A stretch of 12,884 bases of DNA from JBAZYZ01 sp964361185. Lineage in GTDB: Bacteria > Patescibacteriota > Minisyncoccia > Phycocordibacterales > VMEP01. Made by a program: the position numbers and the translations under genes. Position 1 is the stretch's first letter, and every line of letters begins with the position of its first letter. The notes below the pieces were generated by a model, which was given only the letters and a program-made list of their open reading frames with translations, did no database searches and was not told the DNA's origin. Below are positions 1-6,548 of the stretch, piece after piece. The stretch lies in assembly GCA_964361185.1 (NCBI GenBank), contig CAYHZS010000025.1:1-12884 (forward strand), given 5' to 3'.

Positions 1-23
1 ATTCTCATGAGACCCAAAGGAAA

Positions 24-43
24 CCCCGCACGCGAGTGCGGGG
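24..43. other. 8-bp GC-rich hairpin with GCGA tetraloop
   Basis: CCCCGCAC (24-31) pairs perfectly with GTGCGGGG (36-43) across a GCGA loop of the GNRA class. No T tract follows, so it is not a canonical intrinsic terminator. The frame starting at base 1 is open until TAA at 58-60, so these bases may also encode the last 19 residues of a gene that begins outside the window. That cannot be decided from here. Confidence 0.5.
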
Positions 44-92
44 AGGACGTCATTGCGTAATAGTCGGTTGTTATGATAGTATGTTATTTTTT

Positions 93-494
93 ATGGCGGG
101 GGAAAAAACCGACAAGTCCGAATATGGTTTTTCTGTTAAGCGCTCTTACGCTGGGCGTGGCCTTTTTGCCAATACGACGTTTAGGCGCGGGCAGAAAATA
201 GTGGAATACGTGGGTCCCCTTATACCAGCCAAAGTAGCCGAAGATATAGTGACAAACAGGTATTTATTTGATGTAAATACCCGCTGGACCATTGACGGAA
301 GGGGACGGGAAAATATAGCCCGCTATGCCAATCATTCTTGCAAGCCAAATGCCGAAGCGGATGTCAGGGGAAAGAGAGTTTTTATAGTGGCCAGGAAGAA
401 AATTTTACCCGGAGACGAAATCGTCTACGATTACGGAGAAGAATACTTTGATGAGTACATAAAACCTGTTGGCTGCAAATGCGCCGCCTGTTGA
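93..494 (+). CDS. Small SET-domain protein (putative protein-lysine methyltransferase)
   Basis: With the ATG at 93 the product has 133 residues and is almost entirely a SET domain. The order is AGRGLFA near residue 20 (SAM-side N-SET), RYANHSCKPNAE near 77-88 (the NHSC knot motif), GDEIVYDYGEEYF near 107-119 (the catalytic tyrosine region), and a C-terminal CKCAAC that resembles the post-SET cysteine cluster. SET enzymes use S-adenosylmethionine to methylate lysine in proteins; no substrate can be named here. There is no signal peptide, so it is probably cytoplasmic. The start is uncertain: an in-frame ATG at 81 adds four residues, and the frame is open upstream to the window edge. I prefer 93 because the SET homology begins shortly after it. 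It ends 52 bases before pgi, which has its own promoter-like sequence, so it need not belong to that operon. Similar stand-alone SET proteins are common in small bacterial genomes. Confidence 0.88.
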   Translation: MAGEKTDKSEYGFSVKRSYAGRGLFANTTFRRGQKIVEYVGPLIPAKVAEDIVTNRYLFDVNTRWTIDGRGRENIARYANHSCKPNAEADVRGKRVFIVARKKILPGDEIVYDYGEEYFDEYIKPVGCKCAAC

Positions 495-531
495 TATCTC
501 CATTTTTCTGTCGGAAGATAAGTTTTTGGTA

Positions 532-537
532 TATAAT
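532..537 (+). promoter_or_regulatory. Consensus -10 TATAAT just upstream of pgi
   Basis: A perfect TATAAT ends 9 bases before the ATG at 547, which would place the transcript start within about 3-5 bases of the start codon. No convincing -35 hexamer is seen 16-18 bases upstream. It supports ATG 547 as the real pgi start over the in-frame TTG at 469. Confidence 0.5.
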
Positions 538-546
538 TGGGAGACC

Positions 547-1818
547 ATGCGCTTTTCTTTTGAACACAGCGGTCTTACCGAGAACGATTACAAAGAGGCA
601 TCCTTACTTTTAGCCCCATACATTTCGCAGATAAGCGGAATTGCCGCGTTGGGCGAATACAAAGAACCCGAAAGCTCGGTTCATCTGCCTCTAGATGAAG
701 GAATCCTCAACTCCGTCCAAGCTGCTTATAATGAGAAGGTAAAAACTCCCCTGAAGTATATTGTTGTCGCCGGGATAGGGGGCTCCAATCTTGGAGCAAA
801 AGCCGTGTATGACGCGCTTTGGAACGGCAATGGACCGACAATGCTCTTTCTTGATACTCCGGACGACAAAAAAACGGTACTAGTTGCTCGGCGCGTACTT
901 AGGGGTATTTCTAGGGTAGAGGAAGTGTTGGTTATTATTGCCAGTAAATCAGGCAATACCTTAGAGACGGTTGCTTGCGCTGAATATTTCACGAATGAAC
1001 TAAAAAATAAATTTCCGGACATAGAAGAACGTGTAGTAGTGATTACCGACGAAAATTCGGTTTTGTGGGAAAATGCTAAAGACCGTGGCCTCGCCGTGCT
1101 TCCCGTGCCGAAACCGGTTGGAGGAAGATACTCCGTTTTTTCCGCAGTTGGGCTATTCCCGCTTCAGGCCGCGGGCGTGAATATCACCGCTTTCCGCGAA
1201 GGTGCCGTCAAAATGACAGCAGAGTGTCTTCAATTCGAAGCAGACCGTAATCCGGGAATTAAAGGAGCTAGTTTTCTGGCTAATTGGCATAAAAAAGGAA
1301 AGATAATCCACGATAGCTTTTTTTTCAATCCGGAACTTGAATCCCTCGGAAAATGGTATCGCCAGTTGCTTGCCGAAAGTATTGGTAAATCGGAATCTGT
1401 CGGCATTACCCCGACGGTTTCTATAGGTTCTATGGATCTTCATTCGGTTGGACAGCTTTATCTGGGTGGACCCAAAGATAAAATGACTGAATTCATAGAG
1501 AGCGAGGTGGGGGATTATGAGGCTAAAGTACCGGTGACTCGTATTTTCCCCGGACTAGTCCGCTCGGTAGAAGGAAGGCCCTTCAGAGAAATAATAGGTG
1601 CCGTGTCGCGTGGTGCAAAAGTGGCTTACGGTAAACGCGGTTTGCCTTTTACGGAAGTGGTATTTGAGAAAATTACTGAGTCGGAGATAGGCGCTTACAT
1701 GCAGTGGAAAATGATTGAAACTATGTATGTTGCCAAATTGCTCGGGGTAGATGCTTTTGACCAGCCGGACGTGGAATCTTATAAAATTGAGACGAAGCGA
1801 ATTTTAAATAACGCATAA
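547..1818 (+). CDS. pgi: Glucose-6-phosphate isomerase
   Basis: Interconverts glucose 6-phosphate and fructose 6-phosphate in glycolysis; cytoplasmic. From ATG 547 the protein has 423 residues, close to the short bacterial PGI form (about 450). Landmarks are GIGGSNLG (76-83), the phosphate-binding SKSGNTLET (133-141), GGRYSVFSAVGLFP (192-205), ESIGK with the catalytic Glu 277, the active-site His in LHS (299), and the C-terminal FDQPDVESYK (404-413) holding the catalytic Lys 413. In the last signature the usual QPGVE glycine is Asp, a small deviation. The N-terminus MRFSFEHSG matches the usual PGI beginning, whereas the longer reading from TTG 469 would overlap the SET gene and the TATAAT. 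It is the first gene of a tight + strand block with a sugar transporter-like protein, a glycosidase and a ROK kinase. All core catalytic residues are present, so it should be active. Confidence 0.96.
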   Translation: MRFSFEHSGLTENDYKEASLLLAPYISQISGIAALGEYKEPESSVHLPLDEGILNSVQAAYNEKVKTPLKYIVVAGIGGSNLGAKAVYDALWNGNGPTMLFLDTPDDKKTVLVARRVLRGISRVEEVLVIIASKSGNTLETVACAEYFTNELKNKFPDIEERVVVITDENSVLWENAKDRGLAVLPVPKPVGGRYSVFSAVGLFPLQAAGVNITAFREGAVKMTAECLQFEADRNPGIKGASFLANWHKKGKIIHDSFFFNPELESLGKWYRQLLAESIGKSESVGITPTVSIGSMDLHSVGQLYLGGPKDKMTEFIESEVGDYEAKVPVTRIFPGLVRSVEGRPFREIIGAVSRGAKVAYGKRGLPFTEVVFEKITESEIGAYMQWKMIETMYVAKLLGVDAFDQPDVESYKIETKRILNNA

Positions 1819-1830
1819 CACGAAATCTAT

Positions 1831-2724
1831 ATGTTTTTCTGGATAGGTCTAGCCGTATTCGCACAATTAATCAACGCTCTTTCCGTCATCATTGATAAGT
1901 ATCTTTTGAACAGCGAAAACGGAGTCAGGGATCCGGTCGTCTATACTTTTTACGTAAGCATGCTTTCCGGCATAGTGCTTATCATGGCTCCGTTCGGAGT
2001 TGTTTCTTGGCCCGGAAGCGACACGATTTTTCTCTCGCTTATGACCGCTGCCGCATATATCTTTTCAATATTGTGTTTGTACCAATCGCTAAAAATATCT
2101 TCCGCGTCCGATGTTGTGCCTGTTGCGGGAGCAGTATCGGCTATAACCACTTTCGTTTTCGCCTATTGGTTTTTGCACCAGGACCTGCCGGAAGGATTTC
2201 TTCTGGCCTTTTCTTTTCTTACTGCCGGGTTGTTTCTCATCTCCGGATTTCGCTTTACCGGAAAATCTTTTTCATACGTGTTTCTTGCGGGAGTTTTCTT
2301 CGGCGCGTCGGCTTTTCTAATGAAGCTTCTTTTCTTGAGTGCGTCTTTTGCAGACGGATTTTTCTGGTCTCGGATGGCCAATGTTTTGGTCGCTCTACTG
2401 CTTCTTTTCCTGCCCCAAACGTACGTGGCTATCCGAAACAGAATTAAAGTTTCTCCCGCGCGGACTAAATGGCTAGTCGTGGGGAACAAAGCCATGGCCG
2501 GTTTTGCTTTTATTCTGACCCTTTTTGCGATTAACATCGGCAGTGTGTCGGTGGTTAATTCTTTGTCTGGACTACAGTTCGTCTTTCTTTTGCCTCTCGC
2601 GTATTTCTTTCACCAAAAGATGCCTAAGTCTTTCCCTGGTGAAATAGAACATCACCGCTTTCCTCATAAATTGGTTGGCATCATTTCAATCATTATAGGA
2701 TTTTTCGTCTTGTTTTTTAAGTGA
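1831..2724 (+). CDS. DMT-superfamily (EamA-like) transporter, ten helices
   Basis: A 297-residue, very hydrophobic protein with about ten membrane helices arranged as two related halves, the usual drug/metabolite transporter layout. Segments include residues 1-22, roughly 36-57, 66-86, 92-113, 119-139, 147-170, 178-196, 213-234, 238-261 and 278-297. A hydrophilic stretch near 263-277 (KMPKSFPGEIEHHRF) separates the last two helices. It starts 12 bases after pgi and ends 15 bases before the glycosidase, so co-transcription is likely. The family includes sugar carriers of the GlcU/RhaT type as well as amino-acid and metabolite exporters. Sitting between an isomerase and a sugar kinase, glucose or hexose uptake is a reasonable inference, but the sequence alone does not fix substrate or direction. 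Start at ATG 1831; no Shine-Dalgarno sequence is visible. Confidence 0.85.
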   Translation: MFFWIGLAVFAQLINALSVIIDKYLLNSENGVRDPVVYTFYVSMLSGIVLIMAPFGVVSWPGSDTIFLSLMTAAAYIFSILCLYQSLKISSASDVVPVAGAVSAITTFVFAYWFLHQDLPEGFLLAFSFLTAGLFLISGFRFTGKSFSYVFLAGVFFGASAFLMKLLFLSASFADGFFWSRMANVLVALLLLFLPQTYVAIRNRIKVSPARTKWLVVGNKAMAGFAFILTLFAINIGSVSVVNSLSGLQFVFLLPLAYFFHQKMPKSFPGEIEHHRFPHKLVGIISIIIGFFVLFFK

Positions 2725-2739
2725 TAGCCGGTATTCAAA

Positions 2740-3732
2740 ATGAAGCGCTCCTATACCATAATCCTCGCCATAATCGCCATTTTTGCCGTGTTCGCTATTG
2801 TGTTTTCCCGACGCGATACTCCGAATGAAATCATATATGGCGTTTCATTCAGCGTAAAGCATGCGGAAGAATTGGAACTTGATTGGCGCGAAGTCTATTT
2901 GGCAATAATGGATGATTTGAAAGTAAAAAATATCCGACTTTCGGCTCATTGGGACATGATTGAACTTGCCGACGAGGCTTTCAGTTTTGTTGAACTTGAC
3001 CACCAGATGAGCGAAGCGGAAAAAAGAGGGGTGAAAGTAATCTTGGGAGTCGGACGGCGTTTGCCTGGCTGGCCGGAGTGCCATGACCCATCTTGGGTCA
3101 AAGATTTGGGGCAAAAAGAAAAGCAGGAGAAGATTTTAGATTATATTGAGACGGTTGTGGAAAGATATAAATATTCGCCAGTGCTTCGTTTTTGGCAGGT
3201 GGAAAACGAGCCATTTTTGCGTTTTGCTTACGAATACTGCGGTTCTACGGATGAAGATTTCTTAAGCCGAGAAATAGCTTTGGTAAAAAAACTGGACCCG
3301 AAACATCCCGTTTTAATAACCGACAGTGGGGAAATGGGACTATGGTATAAAGCCAGAAAATATGGTGATGTTTTTGGCACGAGTGTTTATTTGTACATCT
3401 GGCATGACGTTTTGGGACCACTTAAGTATCCTATTAGTCCGGGATTTTTTAGGCTCAAGCAAAATCTGACTGATTTTGCGAGAGGAGATAAAGAAACTTT
3501 GTTGATTGAACTTGCCACTGAACCCTGGCTTAACAAGCCGATTGTTGAGGCTCCGATAGAATTACAACTTGACCGCATGGGGATAGATAAATTCAAAGAA
3601 GTGATAGAATTTAATCGGCATACCGGATTTTCCGAACAATATTTTTGGGGAGCGGAATGGTGGTATTATATGAAAAAGAAGAATAATCATCCTGAATTCT
3701 GGGATACGGCTAAGAATCTTTTCTTCCGTTAA
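2740..3732 (+). CDS. Membrane-anchored clan-A-like glycoside hydrolase
   Basis: A 330-residue protein with an N-terminal signal anchor: positive MKRS, then hydrophobic residues 5-22, then RR. The rest of the chain should therefore lie outside the membrane. The body reads as a TIM-barrel glycosidase of the clan GH-A type: KNIRLSAHWDMIE (63-75) as an early strand, KVILGVGRRLPGW (99-111), then WQVENEPF (152-159) where Glu 157 of the NEP motif is the expected acid/base. Near the end come LLIELATEPW (254-263), with Glu 257 or Glu 261 as nucleophile candidate, and WGAEWWYYMK (303-312), an aromatic sugar-binding-like strand. I cannot assign a numbered GH family by eye. It lies between a DMT transporter and a sugar kinase, with a 5-base gap to the latter, which suggests it supplies sugar to the pathway. 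The alternative is a non-catalytic glycosidase homologue. Confidence 0.75.
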   Translation: MKRSYTIILAIIAIFAVFAIVFSRRDTPNEIIYGVSFSVKHAEELELDWREVYLAIMDDLKVKNIRLSAHWDMIELADEAFSFVELDHQMSEAEKRGVKVILGVGRRLPGWPECHDPSWVKDLGQKEKQEKILDYIETVVERYKYSPVLRFWQVENEPFLRFAYEYCGSTDEDFLSREIALVKKLDPKHPVLITDSGEMGLWYKARKYGDVFGTSVYLYIWHDVLGPLKYPISPGFFRLKQNLTDFARGDKETLLIELATEPWLNKPIVEAPIELQLDRMGIDKFKEVIEFNRHTGFSEQYFWGAEWWYYMKKKNNHPEFWDTAKNLFFR

Positions 3733-3737
3733 AAAAT

Positions 3738-4589
3738 ATGTTCAATTTCGACAAGGACAAAAAAAGCGAAAACAGCGGGGTTGTAATTCTTTTCGATATC
3801 GGAGGAACTAAAATGCGCGTTTCCTTGTCTCGTGACGGAAAAACAATCAGCAAAACGGAAAAGTTGCCGACTCCAAAAAACTTCACCGAGGGGATGCAAT
3901 TTCTGGAAAAACTTGTGGGCGATGTGTCCGGAGGAGAACCTGTTGTAGCGATTTCTGGAGGACTCGCGGGAATACTTGCCCCAGATGGCGACCAGATATT
4001 CCGACTGCCGAATCTTCCCGAATGGGACGGCAAGTTTATTAAGACGGAAATTTCCAGGCACTTCGGCGTTCCTGTTTATCTGGAAAACGACTGCGCGATG
4101 GCGGGATTGGGCGAGGCGGCCTACGGAGCAGGCCGGGGGAGTAGCGTCGTGGTTTACATGTCGGTGTCCACAGGTATCGGCGGGGCAAGGATAGTGGACG
4201 GCAAGATAGACGAGAAGGTTTTTGGATTTGAACCAGGACATCAGATAATAGGGGCGGGAGACTTAGAATCCTTAATTTCCGGCTCGGCGGTTGAGAAAAA
4301 ATACGGAATGCACCCAGCTGACATAAATGACCCGGAAATCTTAAGGGAGCTGGCCGCAAATTTAGCCGTAGGAATTTATAACAGCGTACTCTATTGGTCG
4401 CCGGAGGCGGTAGTTTTGGGAGGATCCATGATTACGGGGAAAAATCCCATATCGCTCGAAGAGGTGCGAAAAAAGTTTTCGGAATTACCTGTGTTCTTCC
4501 CGGAGGCGCCGGACATCGTGAAAGCGGAACTTGGGGATGATGGAGCGATGTACGGAGCGCTTGAATACGCCAAACAGAAGATTTCTTGA
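3738..4589 (+). CDS. ROK-family sugar kinase (glucokinase-like), lacking the zinc motif
   Basis: Probably phosphorylates glucose or a related hexose with ATP in the cytoplasm, feeding pgi in the same block. The 283 residues show the ASKHA/ROK order: DIGGTKMRVS (20-29) phosphate-1 loop, ENDCAMAGLGEA (116-127) with catalytic Asp 118, STGIGGA (144-150) phosphate-2 loop, FEPGH (164-168) corresponding to the ExGH motif, VVLGGSMI (225-232) adenosine region, and GDDGAMYGAL (266-275). The typical zinc-binding CxCGxxGCxE that follows ExGH is absent; the chain goes directly to GAGDLESLISGSAVEKKYG. This points to a zinc-free ROK branch and makes sugar specificity less certain. There is no N-terminal DNA-binding domain, so it is a kinase rather than an NagC/XylR-type repressor. 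It starts 5 bases after the glycosidase and converges on dgkA with a 14-base gap and no clear terminator. Confidence 0.88.
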   Translation: MFNFDKDKKSENSGVVILFDIGGTKMRVSLSRDGKTISKTEKLPTPKNFTEGMQFLEKLVGDVSGGEPVVAISGGLAGILAPDGDQIFRLPNLPEWDGKFIKTEISRHFGVPVYLENDCAMAGLGEAAYGAGRGSSVVVYMSVSTGIGGARIVDGKIDEKVFGFEPGHQIIGAGDLESLISGSAVEKKYGMHPADINDPEILRELAANLAVGIYNSVLYWSPEAVVLGGSMITGKNPISLEEVRKKFSELPVFFPEAPDIVKAELGDDGAMYGALEYAKQKIS

Positions 4590-4603
4590 CTGTTGCGCGG
4601 GGT

Positions 4604-4960
4604 TTAAAACCAGAAGTGGCGGATGAAAATAATCGCGCCTAAAATAGAGGCGCCTATTGCCGAGACTAAGACATAAGCCGCGAGCATGTCTTTTATTTTT
4701 CCAATTGCCGGGTCATTATTAGGCGATATTTTGTCGCATATGTTTTCTCCCGCGGTATTGATGAGTTCGGCTGATAACACCATAAATATGGCGATAAAGG
4801 AAACAATCCATTCCGAAAGAGAAAACCCAAAGTTGTAGGCGATTATTATAACCAAGATGGCGCAAACGATTTCAATTTTAAAATTGCGCTCTTCGCGGAA
4901 GGTAATCCTGAGTCCCCGCAAAGCTGATTGGAAGGAACGGAAAAATGTAGGTGATTTCAT
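4604..4960 (-). CDS. dgkA: DgkA-family lipid kinase (diacylglycerol or undecaprenol kinase)
   Basis: An integral membrane kinase that phosphorylates diacylglycerol (Gram-negative type) or undecaprenol (Gram-positive type) with ATP; the exact lipid cannot be read from sequence. The 118 residues match the family length and its three-helix plan, with helices at roughly 30-46, 50-68 and 92-114. Expected active-site positions are present: EERNFKIE (23-30, the E28/E34 pair of E. coli DgkA), the signature AELINTAGENICDK (64-77) with Glu 65, Asn 68, Glu 72 and Asp 76, and IKDM (89-92). Within the signature, Gly 71 replaces the usual aliphatic residue (NTAIE in most members). In this kind of genome, recycling of the undecaprenyl carrier for peptidoglycan is a plausible role. 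The gene is divergent from hss across a 137-base gap that holds promoters for both. Confidence 0.9.
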   Translation of the reverse strand: MKSPTFFRSFQSALRGLRITFREERNFKIEIVCAILVIIIAYNFGFSLSEWIVSFIAIFMVLSAELINTAGENICDKISPNNDPAIGKIKDMLAAYVLVSAIGASILGAIIFIRHFWF

Positions 4961-4966
4961 TTTTAT

Positions 4967-4972
4967 ATTTTA
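4967..4972 (-). promoter_or_regulatory. -10 (TAAAAT) placing dgkA transcription start on its ATG
   Basis: On the minus strand TAAAAT is followed by exactly 6 bases and then the dgkA ATG (4960-4958). This is the distance expected when +1 is the A of the start codon. No good -35 is seen, and the upstream bases are T-rich. Confidence 0.45.
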
Positions 4973-5012
4973 ACAGACAAAACAAAAAGAGGACAGTTTT
5001 GATTGTTTTTCA

Positions 5013-5040
5013 TTGATAATCGCATAATTTTCTGTATAAT
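5013..5040 (+). promoter_or_regulatory. Sigma-70-like promoter for hss
   Basis: TTGATA (5013-5018), a 16-base spacer, then a perfect TATAAT (5035-5040). Transcription should begin near 5047, giving a leader of about 50 bases before the ATG at 5098. This is the best two-hexamer promoter in the left half of the window and differs from the leaderless layout of its neighbours. Confidence 0.7.
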
Positions 5041-5046
5041 TGTTCG

Positions 5047-5097
5047 CATATAAGAGCTAAGGGTGAACGGCGGTGAAGCGGCGTTTTAAAGTTATAA
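5047..5097 (+). promoter_or_regulatory. Untranslated leader of hss with a tandem repeat
   Basis: The leader holds a near-perfect tandem repeat, GGTGAACGGC (5062-5071) and GGTGAAGCGGC (5072-5082). TATAA (5049-5053) can pair with TTATA (5092-5096), just before the hss ATG. A GTG at 5063 opens an 8-codon reading frame ending with TAA at 5087-5089. No known riboswitch is recognised. There is no Shine-Dalgarno sequence in the usual place before ATG 5098. Confidence 0.3.
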
Positions 5098-6513
5098 ATG
5101 GAAAAATACGCGTTTGACGGGAAAATTCTCATAGTAGGTTTCGGGAGCATAGGTCAGGGTGTTCTGCCGCTTCTTCTTCGCCATTTAAGTATTTCGCCGG
5201 AGCGCATTACTATTGTTACCGCCGATAAACGCGGAGAGGCTGTCGCGCGTGAGTTCGGAGTGCGCTTCGTCGTGAATCCGGTTGTGTCGGAAAATTATGA
5301 GGAAATTATGCGTACGTATCTCGGCTCCGGGGATTTCCTTCTGAATGTCTCGGTGGATGTGTCCTCGGCTTCGCTTATTGAGTATTGTCAGAGGAACGGC
5401 ATTCTCTATCTTGATACCGTCGTCGAGCCGTGGAGGGGTGGTTACACTGATTCGTCTCTCTCACTCTCACAACGTTCCAATTATGCGCTCCGCGAAGGAG
5501 CACTCGCGTTGCGCGCACTCCCTATCGAGGGACCGCGCCCGACCGCGGTTCTTGCTCATGGCGCGAATCCCGGTCTCGTCTCGCATTTCGTCAAACAAGC
5601 GCTCTTGAATATTGCAAAGGACACCGGAGTAAAGGCAGGCATGCCGGCGACGCGCGACGGTTGGGCACGGCTCGCGCGAGACCTTGGCGTCAAAGTCATT
5701 CATGTTGCCGAACGCGATACGCAGGAATCTTCAGTATCAAAAAAAATGGGAGAGTTCGTCAACACCTGGTCCATCGACGGATTTTATTCCGAAGGTTGTC
5801 AGCCGTCTGAACTCGGATGGGGAACGCATGAGAAAAAACTTCCGGAGAACGGACGTCAGCATGAGTTCGGTTGCGAGAGCGCCATCTATCTGGAACAGCC
5901 GGGTTTTATAACTAAAACGCGTAGCTGGACGCCTATCTCGCGGGCCCAGCACGGTTGGATCATCACCCACAATGAATCCATATCCATCGCTGATTACTTG
6001 ACGCTGAAAGAAGGTGAGTCGGTCGTCTATCGGCCGACGGTACACTATGCTTATCATCCCTGCGACGGCGCCGTACTTTCACTTGACGAACTCGCCGCTA
6101 ATAACGGTGAACTCCAGAGAGAGCAACGGCTCATCAGCGAAGATATTCTGCCCGGCGGTGTGGATGAACTTGGGGTCTTGTTGATGGGACATGCAAAAAA
6201 TGCGTACTGGTATGGTTCGCGTCTCTCTATTGATGAGGCGCGCAAGCTCGCGCCCTACAACAACGCGACCAGTCTTCAGGTGACGATAGGCGTCCTTGGC
6301 GCGGTGGTCTGGGCGACAAAGAATCCGATGTCAGGTATCGTAGACGCCGATGAGATAGATCACGAACTGGTGATGGAAGTCGCGCGTCCCTATCTCGGCA
6401 AGGTATTCGGCGAGTATACCGACTGGACTCCTATACAAGGCCGCGGAAAATTATTTCCGGAACAGTTTGACGCGGAAGACCCATGGCAGTTTGATAATTT
6501 CAGGATTTCCTAA
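5098..6513 (+). CDS. hss: Homospermidine synthase
   Basis: NAD-dependent enzyme that makes sym-homospermidine from putrescine (two putrescine, or spermidine plus putrescine); cytoplasmic. The 471 residues cover the full length of the bacterial enzyme as known from Blastochloris viridis. The Rossmann glycine motif VGFGSIGQG is at 13-21. Conserved blocks follow: NVSVDVSS (83-90), LYLDTVVEPW (103-112), SNYALRE (127-133), AHGANPGLVS (153-162), HVAERDTQ (202-209), VNTWSIDGF (221-229), SELGWGT (237-243), RSWTPI (275-280), HNESISIADY (291-300), HYAYHPC (316-322), DELGVLLMGHAKNAYWYGS (356-374) and DPWQF (461-465). This pattern is specific to Hss, not to generic saccharopine reductases. The coding sequence uses many CTC, CGC and GCG codons and is clearly richer in G+C than the AT-rich SMR, truB and dgkA genes beside it, which suggests horizontal acquisition. 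No other polyamine gene is adjacent, so putrescine would have to be imported or made elsewhere. Confidence 0.97.
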   Translation: MEKYAFDGKILIVGFGSIGQGVLPLLLRHLSISPERITIVTADKRGEAVAREFGVRFVVNPVVSENYEEIMRTYLGSGDFLLNVSVDVSSASLIEYCQRNGILYLDTVVEPWRGGYTDSSLSLSQRSNYALREGALALRALPIEGPRPTAVLAHGANPGLVSHFVKQALLNIAKDTGVKAGMPATRDGWARLARDLGVKVIHVAERDTQESSVSKKMGEFVNTWSIDGFYSEGCQPSELGWGTHEKKLPENGRQHEFGCESAIYLEQPGFITKTRSWTPISRAQHGWIITHNESISIADYLTLKEGESVVYRPTVHYAYHPCDGAVLSLDELAANNGELQREQRLISEDILPGGVDELGVLLMGHAKNAYWYGSRLSIDEARKLAPYNNATSLQVTIGVLGAVVWATKNPMSGIVDADEIDHELVMEVARPYLGKVFGEYTDWTPIQGRGKLFPEQFDAEDPWQFDNFRIS

Positions 6514-6525
6514 ATTACGTTTTTA

Positions 6526-6548
6526 TTGAATAAGTCGTGCTTATTTAA
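6526..6548. terminator. Hairpin between convergent hss and SMR genes
   Basis: TTGAATAAG (6526-6534) pairs with CTTATTTAA (6540-6548) around a TCGTG loop, a 9-bp stem including one G-T pair. It fills the 35-base gap between the two convergent stop codons. There is no T run on the 3' side of either strand, so it is at best a weak bidirectional terminator or a 3'-end protecting structure. Confidence 0.4.

Noticed and set aside
1..60. Terminal fragment of an upstream gene (open frame from base 1 to TAA at 58-60).
   Set aside because: Only 19 codons are visible and contain the GC hairpin; there is no way to tell a coding end from chance.
492..494. Possibility of recoded UGA (genetic code 25).
   Set aside because: TGA ends the SET, DMT, ROK and ApbE genes at positions expected for their families, so the standard bacterial code fits.
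469..546. Longer pgi reading from TTG 469.
   Set aside because: It overlaps the SET gene, the extra residues do not resemble PGI, and a TATAAT lies inside the extension just before ATG 547.
5047..5097. A known riboswitch class upstream of hss.
   Set aside because: No conserved core of a polyamine, SAM, preQ1 or other familiar riboswitch could be matched in the 50-base leader.
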